DNA of 64,000 nucleotides, taken from Numida meleagris (lineage: Eukaryota; Chordata; Aves; Galliformes; Numididae). The DNA lies in the NCBI RefSeq assembly GCF_002078875.1, contig NC_034424.1, forward strand, positions 5,252,296 through 5,316,295, given 5' to 3'. The position numbers were made by a program, and so were the translations under genes. A model generated the notes under the pieces. It saw only the letters and a program-made list of their open reading frames with translations. It did no database searches and was not told where the DNA came from. The stretch's first letter is position 1. Every line of letters starts with the position of its first letter. Below are positions 1 through 10,700 of the stretch, one piece after another.

Positions 1-1210
1 ACCATCTGCCGAGCTAATGCAGGAAACTCATCTTATTCCTCTGAAGCAATTACAATGTGTTTAAATACTTTCCAAATGACATAGAAAATAGATTGAATCA
101 GATAAGTTGCTTGCTTCCACAGTGATTAGAATTTCATCCATATGCTTAAAAAGCTTCTGTTAGCATTAATGCAAGCCTGTCACGAGCTGTGCTATATGCA
201 AATAAAATGTTCGTGAATAGGAGAACTTCTGTGTCTTGTCACACCCAGCACATTAGCTGAAAGAGTTAAAAAGGAGTTCACCTTGGTTTCCATGGTGTCA
301 GACTGTATACTCATTACATCTTCAGAGCAGCTTTGTGCTTTCTTACACTGACGGAACAGAGCAAAGGCTGCTTGCTCTCTGTATTGACACTTTCTTCTTA
401 TCTTCAGGAAGGAGTGGGTGAATGCAGCAATGAAGCCCACAATTTTCAGTACTTGTCATGGTACATAGATCAAATGTAATCCACTCTGCCAGCATAACTC
501 TATATTCAATAGCTTGGAAAGGAGGAGATTTATTTAGCTCGAATAATGAAAGCGGTAAATCACTCATGCTACCTTATATCACTCTTCTGAAATGAAATGA
601 ACTTCTGCAGTAAATATTTTCTTTCTTTCCAAATAATACCACTTCAGCGCTATTATTCTTGCAATGACAGGCACAGTGCCAACCCTGAAAAGGCTTTTAA
701 AACGAACTGGATAGAATCATAATTGCTGTTTGAAAACTGCAGGAAAAGGAATGTTCGGTCCAGGACAGCAAGCCCAGCCCGTGCCCTGACATACGTACGT
801 CTCTTGCCTATGTTTATCACTTCCTGCACTTTTTTTTTTTAAAATTTATTTTTAGCTCGAAATAACTTTGGTTTGCTCTCGAGGTATGTTTGCCTCCTAC
901 AAGCTTTTTTTTCTTTTGATGTGTATCCCCTTCTCTTATGAAGGGCTGCGCTGTGTGTCTCGCTTTGACCTCAGGCTCTCCAGGTAAGGATCACTCTGTG
1001 ATCGCTTATGGGAATGTTCATTTTGATTGAGTCTTCATGGGAGGAGGGGGGGATTTACTATCAATAATAAACGAATTTCCAACAGAGCTCACACCCTGTG
1101 CCTAGGTAAGGCAAAGTGAAATGTTGTGCTTGAAATCGTGAAATAATGCTGTGTAGCTGCAGTAATCTCATTTATAACGCGAACGATTACCTTTTAAAAA
1201 ACTCCACCAC
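1..1210. other. Upstream flank of DOLPP1, no gene assigned
   Basis: This AT-richer stretch precedes the CpG island. It has short open frames only, none with recognisable homology. AATAAA hexamers on the + strand at 201-206 (followed by GT-rich sequence) and 1066-1071 could be polyadenylation signals of an upstream + strand gene. In mammals MIGA2 lies upstream of DOLPP1, but I could not match any of its coding sequence here, so this is inference from synteny only. Confidence 0.4.
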
Positions 1211-1396
1211 GGTAGAGAGGGACGGTTCGTTCCTCATCCGCTTCTCACGATGGAAGGGAGCGAAAAGAGACCCGCGACTGAGCGCGGCCGGGAAGCGCCG
1301 AGCGGGAACCGGGCCCCTGAGGTACGAAGCGGCCGCTTTAAGCGCCCCCCGCCCATGAGCCCCTTCCTCAGCCCCCCGCGCCAACCGCCACAGCCG

Positions 1397-1696
1397 ATTG
1401 GTTAAGAGCGGGCCGCAACGGAAGCTGGTGATTGGCTAATCTGCATCGCTCTTCCCTCCAATGAGGAAGGACGGTGAGGCCCGCCTTTCTCTCGATTGGC
1501 TTTCCCACTACCTGCGCCCCCATTCCATTGGGCAGCGATGCTAGCAGCCTATTGGCTCCGCCACTCCCCGGGTTCGATTTTTAATTGGGTGGCCGTGGGT
1601 TGGCCGGCACCTCACCTGCCGCTCACCGTCATTGGCTCGCTGCTCTCGTCGCCCCCGCCCATTGGTCGCACCGCCCCTTAACTGCGCCGCAATTGG
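1397..1696. promoter_or_regulatory. Array of ten CCAAT boxes (NF-Y-type sites)
   Basis: ATTGG (reverse of CCAAT) occurs at 1397, 1431, 1495, 1527, 1551, 1584, 1631, 1661 and 1692. CCAAT occurs directly at 1458. That is ten sites in 300 bp with a mean spacing near 33 bp, about three helical turns. Five of them (1431, 1495, 1551, 1631, 1692) share the longer ATTGGCT core favoured by NF-Y. The last lies about 30 bp before the DOLPP1 start codon. The motif count is read directly; binding by NF-Y is inferred from the known consensus. Confidence 0.85.
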
Positions 1697-1724
1697 CTGT
1701 GGTGGCCCGGCCCGGTATCCGGGT

Positions 1725-1735
1725 AAGATGGCCGC
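1725..1735 (+). promoter_or_regulatory. YY1-type element over the DOLPP1 start codon
   Basis: AAGATGGCCGC matches the YY1 consensus core and includes the initiator ATG at 1728-1730. YY1 sites overlapping translation starts are a known class in vertebrate housekeeping promoters and fix the position of transcription start nearby. Confidence 0.6.
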
Positions 1736-4700
1736 AGTCGGAGAGTGCTCGCTCCCCGCTCCGTGGCGGCCGGTCTCCCTCACTCACGTCGAGTATCCCG
1801 CAGGTAAAGCTCCGCTTCGCCCCCGCCCGACCTCCCCGGTGACCGCCGCGCTACTCCTCGGGCGGGCCCCACCCGCCGCTCCACGGTACCTCTGAGGGCC
1901 AGGCTGGCGGCTGCCAAATAGTGAGCCATTGAGAGGACGCCTGGAGGCGGCGAGGCGCGCGTGCGCGCTGGGGGGCGGTTGAGCTTGCTGCGGGATAGTG
2001 AGCCGCGAGGGGGACTCGGCGCATGCGCGCTGCGCGGGGCGCTGTGCCTCGGGGGCTGCGGGGACGGGGCCGTGAGGGGGGGCTGGGGGCGAGGCCCCGT
2101 CCCCACAGCGGAGCGAGGGCCCTGGGGCCCGGCCCGCCCTCCCCGCCGCCCCTCGGTGCGGTTGGGTGAAGCCCTGAGGTCCCCGTGTGCAGATGTCCGT
2201 GTTCACACAGCGGCTGTCTCGGTAGCGGGTGGGTCTGGGGGCTCCTCCTCAGGCGCCTTGCGTTGTGCTGAGGCAGAAAGACTTCTTTTTGAATGCTCGC
2301 AATCAAAAATGATGGCAGAGCAGCACGTGAAGTGTCAGGGCGTTAGTCTTGGCTAATCTTTGGTCTGGTCAAAGTCTGAGTGTGGTGCTACTGTTGCTGG
2401 TTGGTCTCCCTGTTCCCCAGCTTGCCTTGCAGTGTCCCCGGGTGTCCCTTTCTCAGCAGCAGGGCTTTGATTCCCGGTACAAGCTTCTCTCCAAAGTGCA
2501 GCTGCTGAAGCGCTGAGGGGTCTGCTGGGCTGAAGGTACTGGTGTAGCTGAGAGATTTGTGACATGAGGGCACTGAGAAACACAATTCCTGTGCATCCCC
2601 CATCATGGCAGTCTGTAGGATTTTCCCCACTGTTGTACGTAAAAGATCACTGTTTCCTTTTCTGTATGTGTTTTCCATCACCCCATACGTTCTTCTGCTA
2701 ACCCGCTTCTCAATTGTACTGCCGTGAAAGTTTAGGAGAAGAGAGGGGAATCTTTCCTCATAGCACAGCTTCATCTCTGTATCTTCTTTCTTTACCTGAA
2801 CCTGGCAGCGAATGTATTGTCCTGTGTGCTCCTCCTTGGGCTGAGATGGGAAATGAGAGTTTGAAATCTGCAGATTTGTCTGCGTGAGGGTCACCCGACA
2901 GGTCTTGAAGAACCATAATCGTGGAATTGTTTGAGTTGGAAGGGACCCTTAAAAGGAAAGAGACCCTTAAGGAATGCGACGGCATGATTATTTTCTCTCA
3001 CCATTGACTGCTTTTCTTACAGGCCAGTGTAGATGGTAATTGTGTGGGGCAGATAAATCACCACCAGCTTAGGGCTGTGTGTTACAGGGAAGAGCACTGT
3101 GCTAGGCTTGGATCAAATAAGTGATTCTGGAAGCCCAGAAACGGAGACAAAGGGCTAAAAGATTAAAACATCTCTTGGTACTAACGTTTCTTGATCCTCA
3201 TTGATCTGGAAAATTGTGTTGCAGTAAGACAGTCAGTCTGATGTTTTGACTTGGATTCAGGGAAAGTGCTCTAACTTTATTTAGAAAGCTGTTATGTTCT
3301 GTCTGTGTCAGGCTTAAGTCCGGATCCATTAAAGCTGCTAGATAATATATTTATAAAATAATGATGAGCAGTATGCTCACTACAGTGGAATTGATGTAAC
3401 CTTGTGCTGACAGAGAGGAGTCAGAATGAGAAATAGATCCTGCTTTTACCAACATAAATTATTAAACTCTCTTGGCACACCACGCACTGTCGTGTGACAA
3501 ACTCTCTTGCTCTTTGCTGATCCCTGGGGCTACTGGCCTGGCATGCAGTGAGCTGAGCCACGGTGGCATCTGACTCTTCAAATCTCTTGTCTTTAAAGAC
3601 TTCCAGCTCAGAACTGCTGTCATCCCAGCTTTTGTCTGCTGCGAGTGAGTGCTCTTCCACTGTGACCAGCTGAAAAGTGGTCTTTGCTGATGTTTGTCTG
3701 ACAGAGGAAGCCCATTCTTGGGCTTCTGCTAGTGGCTGTGAAAGGGACAGGTGCCTCCAGAATGGTGCTCATCCCTCCTGGCTTCCTCTAAAGTTTCCTT
3801 GGCAGTACGAGTACTTCAAACACCTATTCTTGGCTGCAGGGTCTTTAGGGCTTTCTGCAGCCTCAGCTTTGAGGAACAACAGATAAACACTCTGATAGAA
3901 TCATCTGCAAACGGACTGAGTAATGGCATTTTTGAGAACCTAACTGAAAAACTATTGATAGAAAACATAAAATCAGACCTAGGGAAAAGACCAACAGTGG
4001 CACTGCTACTTGACAATGCATTAAAGCATGCTGCTTAACAGGATGGACTTTAAAAATGTCCCGCTGTCACTTCTCATAGTAGCAACTGTGCTTCTGTGAG
4101 ACCAAGGGATCGTTTGGCGCAGTGTCCAGTCCCTGGCAGGTGGGCAAGAGAAATGCTGCTTGTGTATATCTTCCAGTAATAAGCTGGTGATTGCATCAGG
4201 ATTGTTCTGTCCTTTAATGGGTTCGTAAAAGCTATACTCTGATTTCGTCTAATTGCTCTTTGAACCCATTTCCACTTTGGATCTCTGCAGTACCAGTGGC
4301 ACTGAGCTTTGTAGTAACTCAATGTTTTTCCTGCTTTTAAGCCCACTGCTCAGTAATTTCATTGAACGCTCTCTATTTCGTGTGCCATGAGATGTAACAG
4401 ATGTTTAGTAATTCTCTGTATCATACGTGAACCAGTCCTGTTGTATTATTTTCCCTTTTCACTTGAAAATCAGAGTTCCTTTATGTGAGTGGCTGCTGTC
4501 CCAGTTCTGTTATCTTGATCCACTTTCTATTTGCCTTTGCTGTGTTTGCTATTACAGTACATCAGAAATCACGTAATAAATCTTTGTGATTTTTAGATCA
4601 GCAACTTCTGCCTCTTTAAAAATGTTCTTTCTGGCTGTTGGACTGCTCCAGAGCACTGGACTCTGCTCTGCAGGTATTGGCTCATGCTAAGCCAGAGATG

Positions 4701-7700
4701 ATTTTTGACTAAACTAAATCCCACTGCTGTGCGTGTATAATCAGGGTTGTTTTTTCCGTGTGCATTGCTTTGCATGGGATGACTTTGTGTTGCAGACTTA
4801 AAACACATCTTCAGGGACTTCCTATTTGTAGGGTGAGTTTCACTGGAGGAGAAAACGCAGAGTTCCCAGTTTATTTCGGATTAAACAAGATTCCTTCAGT
4901 GCAGCTGGGATTCTTAAAGCTCTGGGACTTGTCCTTCTCACACTGGACGGGCTCTGAGGAGAGAACCCTGCAGTGGCAAATCCTTTCTCTGCGGAATGGC
5001 AGAGAATCTTCCTGTTTCCTCTCAGCGATGTTTGCTATTGACAGGCAAAGGTGGAGAGGCAAGTGTGCAGAGCTGGCTGAGCGTCAGCCTGTGTTGCTCC
5101 TAGAAGTCTGTCTGCTCTGCCAGCCCTTGCCCTGATCTGTTCTGCCAGCCCTTGCCCTGCTTTCTGCTTGGGGTGGTAGCTCGCCAGCTGGGGCTCATTT
5201 CACACCTCAGTATTTCTTTGAAACCCAGTGACTGGGTTTCTTCAGTGCTGGGTTTTATGTTCAATCTGTCTGCAGAAGTTTGATGTCCGCGTGCCTCGTG
5301 GTGTAGTTTAAAGCCTCCTGAAGATCATTTTTATTGTTCCACAGCTTGTGACAGTGGGATATGTGCGAGTAGAGGAAATGGAAATCTGCCATGAATACTT
5401 ACTGGTGTCAGTGCACGTGAAACAAAATGCACTGTTTGTCTGTGCAGCTTGCACCTAGACAAGCACATCTGACCAGCAGCAGCGCCGCAAATAGATGCCC
5501 CAGTAGGAAGCGGTGGTGGTAAAGCCAGGTCTTGTGGTAGGATGTGGGTAGTGCTGTTGATTCACATTTTTCTTACACGCAGGTTGAGCTGGTGTGGCAA
5601 ACCTTGCATGTTTCCACTGAAAGAATGCTGGGTAAAATGTTGAATTAGAGCAGAAGTAAATGCTGAATGAAGGCGGAAGAAATGATGTACTTCTGAGCTG
5701 CGAGTGGTGGTTCCTCTGTTCATCCCTTGGATGCCTAAAATTGAGGTAGTTAGGTTCTTTATTTTTTCATCTTCCTCCTCCAATGATGCTGGACTTTTTT
5801 AAAAAAAAAAAAAAAAAAAAGTAAAACAACAGGAAATAACAACCCAGACTGTGTATTAAATAGATTTTTCTCTTGCACTTTCCAGAGATTTTGGTGCTTC
5901 TGGTGGGGTGCGTTCTCCCTGGTTGTAGGCATTGCTTTGTATTCTCGAGTTGAAGCAAAACCGAAGCATTACTACCTTTATGAAAGGTAGAGTGGAACCT
6001 GCTTGCTAGGTCTGGCTGGACGTGAAGCTGTCGGCTCTCCTGCAGTTCCCTGCTCCCTGGGATGAGGTCCCTGAGCGTGCTGGAGCGTGAGAGTAGGCAG
6101 AAGTGACACAAGTCATTGGTCCCTGGGGCTCCGAGCAGCCAGCAGCACAGCCCTGCTCTCCGAGCTCCCCACACCACCACTTCCACTCGTTGCAGCGCTG
6201 GTTCAGTTAGCGTAGCTCTGCCTTAACCTGCTAATCTAGTGAGTGCTTTTATGATGCTGTTAATGAGTTTCTGGTGCAGTTCCCAGGGCGCAGCCTTCAT
6301 TGATGCACAGCTATTTGTTTGCCTCCTCACCTACAAAGAGCAGCTTCAGAACGTGATTCTGTTTGATTACTGTTGGCCACAGCAATAGGAAGCACTATGG
6401 CTACTGTCTCTTTTCTGTTCTAAATGGACAGTTAAGTGTTGAGGGGACTGATTTGTGATGCTGGGGTCAGATGGGGATGTGTGCTGGTGGCTTGGTTTTT
6501 TGGGAATGATAACGTTGTGGAGGATCCTGAGTGTGACATTACTGGTGCTATTAAATTAAGGACAACTTCCCAAAGTATTCCTCCTCTGTCTGTGCAGGTA
6601 AAAGACATCCCCCTGCCCTTCCCCAAAGACAACTAATTTGGTTTCTATTGACAAAATAATGTCTTAAATAGCAAAATGTGTATGTACTGTGGATTAACAG
6701 AGTGAGTGATCTGAAATATGGTGATTCCTCGGTGAGGAACTCCCCCTCATTGATGACACTGGAACTGCGGCTTCTGGAAAGCGTTCCTAAAGCTTTCACT
6801 TTGGGTTCTCTGGTAGTTTACCTCTGAATTTCTTCTTCATTTAAGACCAGTTCATAGAGTGTAATTTATATGAAACCATAAGGGGCTTGATGCTCTGCTG
6901 TCAGGCAGCTGATGCACCTACTTCCACTTTGCGTTACCATACTATGTTGCAGTTCTGCTTTGGTGGCTTCTGGAACCCTCACCTGCTGCAGAGCAAACCT
7001 GCCACATGTTGTAAGAAAAGTTCCAGCTTCAGTGTTTTCTAACGCTTTTCAGGTTACAAACAAACATAACCTCAGTCCAGCAAAACCCCAGTATTCTTGG
7101 GGGTTTATTCTGCAAGTCTCCCGAATTTCACTAGTCTTGCAAACTAAAACACATAGGAAGTCTCTTTGATGATGAAGCTGTTCCCAAATCTAATGCAGAG
7201 TCTGGAATACAAGAGGACTCTGTGCCCTGTCCCTGAGGTAACCACAGCTGTGTGGCAGTAACACCAGCAGTGTGAACGCTGTGGTGGTGCAGTGCTGTTT
7301 CTTTCACTTCCAGAATTCGGAGGTGAAAGTCCCTTATGCCAAGTGCAGTGTTACAGCGCGGGTGCGTGAGCTGGGGAAACTCTGCCTGTCGTGGTGGAGC
7401 TGATCCAACAACGAGCCCGGTGCCCAGCCTTGCAGAAGCATCCCGCTTCCTTCTTGAGTTTATGGTGATGTCTCGCCTCCAAATACTTTTCTGTGCCTCT
7501 TTCTTCAAGGAACAGAGGCAGGACAGACTTAGACTGTAACGTATAGCTCTGTGCTGTTGCTTTCTTCTTCCCGTGTCCGTGCTAGTTCAGGATAAAGCAG
7601 ATGTGTTTGAGGTACCTCATGTCCTCTCGTGAGATCTCCTGGGTTCTTCCAGGGGATGACTGTGCTGTTTGCTAGTGCGGGTGCAGGCCCTGTGTCACTT

Positions 7701-10700
7701 CTGTATGACACGAGTGGGCTACTGGCAAAAAAAAAAAAAAAAAAAAAAATCCTTGGCTTTCTTTTTTTCCCCTTCTGCAGTGTTTAGCTATTTGTTTCCT
7801 CCCCGTGTTGCTAATGCTAGTGTTCATGCAGACACATGGTGTGACAGATTAAGAAGCTGATCCAGCTGAAAACGAACCCATTTTAGGAAGGGAGTGCAAA
7901 AGGATTTGTTTGGGGAGTGCTTGCTGGTAACTGCTGGCACGGGTGGGCACTATGAATGGGGGGAGGGAAAGACGCTGCCTCTTCTGCAGCAGCCTGTGCT
8001 TATGCTGGATTAAAGTGGCTCTGGGCCCACACCCATGGTCATTGTTGTGAATTGGCTGGCAGTAATCTCTGCTGGAGGGTGCCAAGCTCCTCTCATCCCC
8101 GCTTTTGAACCTGCATGTGAGTGCTGCTGCCTTCCTTGCCTCAGCTCCCATCCGGCTCCAGCGGGAGTTGTCAGTCTGCAAAATGGAGACGTGCTGCAGT
8201 GCTGAGTTTACCCCTCTGCTCTCAGCGATTCAGGGCAGCAGCTGACCCACATCCTGGTGGCAAGTACGTGTGAAGTTCAGGCTGATTTGTTTCTCTTGTT
8301 TGTTTCCCTAGGTGATTTCTCTGGTCAGCTTTTAGCTTACTTGAGTCTTGGTCCAATATTCATTATTGTTGGCTTTGTAACACTCATCATATTCAAGAGA
8401 GAGCTTCACACGGTGAGTTTTCCTCTCCCTTCCCAGCTTCTCCTTACAACAGAAATCTTGTCATTTGTGACCTGGTGCTCCTGTTTTCACACTTTTTTTT
8501 TCTGTTTATAAAGAGCAAGCTTAGGTAAGGTGATCTGCAGTCAGCAGCAGAAGACACTATCACTTGTAACAGGTTAAAAGATCAGTCTTTGCTGATGTTC
8601 TGTTACTCTGTGCTATGTTTTGGCCATATCTGTGCCCAAACATCAATGAGAGAGATGTGAGAATGTAAACAGTGCTCCTTCAGGGTGGGATATAGTAGCA
8701 TTTCTACCTTGTTCCAAAATCCACTGGGGTCGTTGTTGGGGCCGCTGCAGGTCATAGCATTGGCAGGTTTTGCAAGATGGGTAATGCGCAGGAAATAGTG
8801 TCTGACTCAGTAGGATGTGCTTTCTTTGAACAGTACTGAGGCACAAAATAAGATACAAAATAAAACCTCCAAATTCCTGCGGGATTGGATCTGTCTCAGG
8901 GATGCTTCTCAGCTGTGCATGGAGTAGCAGGGACAGAAGAGACTCTTGCTTCTGTCCAAGTGAGCAATAAAGGACTCCTTAATAGACAGTGCTTTGTCTG
9001 CTCTGACGGGTGGTTGGGAGTCAGAGTCAGGTATAAATTCTCTTTAGGAGGTATAAAGCACTGGTAAAATCTGCCCTCAGTAAACAGATAAAATGGGGCC
9101 ACTGAAAGAATTTTGGCAGCAGGTTTCTGATAGAAGGCCACGGTGTCATGGGAACGCGTGGCTCCAGGGACCTGGGAATGGGACTTCTAGGTTCCTAAAC
9201 TGAAGGAAAGACAGCTGTTAAACTTAAACAATCCAACATTTTTTTATTTTTATTTTTTGCTGACCCAAGGCTGAACATAAGCTAGGGTAACTATTGCCTT
9301 AAAATTAACAGATTTCGGAGTGCGCTGACTTGTTAGATGTTGGTGGTGCAGTGAGTGCTGGAGTTGGTTCCCAGCTCATGTGAGAAGTCACGGGCACCAG
9401 CTGCCCGTGGGTCAGGACATAGAGTGGAAAAGTGAAATAGGACTGGGTGTTAAGGAGGCAGAGTAGCACCTGAGAGTTTTGTCACAGCAACAGGACTTAA
9501 TCTAGAGGGAATGTGTGGAATCGTGGTGATCTTAAAGGTCTTTTCCACCCTTCAAGTCCAACCATCAGCCCATCGCCACTGCACCTGCTAATGGACTATG
9601 GAATAAGAATAACAGCAAATGCTGCCAATCTGTCTCAGTTCAGAATGTGACTTCATTTTAGGGTGAGGACAGCAGCTTCAGGATGAAAACATTCATAGAG
9701 GGGGGGAAAAAGCCAGAAAGCCGAATAAGTTGCTCTGGGAGCTATTTACCCAAATAGTGGCTTGTGTGCTCCCCCTGTTGGCCGATGGTGACAGACCTTG
9801 AAACCTGCTTTGTTGAAAAGTATGACTTTCTGCACTTGCTGATGGGAGTATGCAAATGTTATTGCTGTACAAGTGTCATTTTTGTCCTCTGAATTATCTG
9901 CTGAGAAGCTTTGTATGCACAATATGTTGTCAGATACACAAAGGAAACTGAAAAATGAACACTTTTCTTCCTCACCTAGAGTATTGTGAAGCTGTTGGTT
10001 ATAACACTAGTAGTCGAAGAAAATTAGAAATGCATGACTTGGGGGTTTCTCAACAGAGAGAGCCTGGTAAGTAGATGAATCCTTTTAAAATAGGATGACA
10101 CGGTTGTCTTACCTTCACAGATCTCTTTCTTGGGAGGGCTGGCTTTCAACGAGGGAGTGAACTGGTTAATAAAAAATGTTATCCGGGAGCCACGGCCCTG
10201 TGAAGGTACGGTACGGCCCACTGGTGTCATGGTATTGGTTGGTCTTGAGTGGAATGATAATTGTGGGGTGTTAGAGGGTGCTTTCTCGTTTGCCTCATGT
10301 TGGCTTTGGGTGTTTGGGTGCAAGAAGGCTGGCAGAGATGTGTCCTGTGAACGTGTGTGCACAGACTGTGGTGGAGTTGTTTGGCTTTACCTGTGGAGTG
10401 TTCCAGCTGCTGTGTACCGAGTAGACCTTGACCATACTCTTTCTTCTTCTCTTCCCAGAAGCCCATTCAACAGTGACCACAAAATATGGGATGCCGTCCA
10501 GCCACTCCCAGTTCATGTGGTTTTTCTCTGTCTATTCATTTCTGTTCCTTTATTTAAGGTAAAAAAATCAGTATCAGGTTTTGGCTGTTCATATGTTGAA
10601 ACACCTCAAATAGATGGCTTCTTTGCTGTGTGCCACTGCAGCGCACGGTGGAATTAAATCTGAGGGCCTCCACAATTTGCTGTGGATGAAGTGTTTCTAT

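Larger units (their letters stand above)
1210..2270. promoter_or_regulatory. CpG-island promoter of DOLPP1
   Basis: Base composition changes sharply to GC- and CpG-rich at about 1210 and relaxes again by about 2270. The island contains the DOLPP1 start codon (1728), the first coding exon and the start of intron 1. No TATA box stands at a sensible distance. Instead there are many CCAAT boxes upstream, a YY1-type element over the start codon, and an NRF1-type palindrome in intron 1. This is the usual architecture of a broadly expressed vertebrate housekeeping gene. Confidence 0.85.
1804..8311 (+). other. DOLPP1 intron 1, no gene seen
   Basis: This 6.5-kb intron begins in the CpG island. It contains an NRF1-type site, a probable CR1 remnant near 2915, a 25-bp tandem duplication at 5111-5160 and two A-rich tracts. 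I see no open frame with recognisable homology and no structured RNA I can name. Confidence 0.7.

Noticed and set aside
1571..1590. GGGTTCGATTTTTAATTGGG as a tRNA B-box (T-loop)
   Set aside because: Only a partial match, and no A-box, acceptor stem or cloverleaf can be built upstream. The segment is better explained as part of the CCAAT promoter.
1784..2356. Several 110-150-codon frames on both strands around DOLPP1 exon 1
   Set aside because: GC-rich shadows of the CpG island; no homology, and they cross the verified exon 1 donor.
5801..7749. A20 and A23 tracts as tails of processed pseudogenes
   Set aside because: No spliced gene-like sequence or target-site duplications are recognisable next to either tract.
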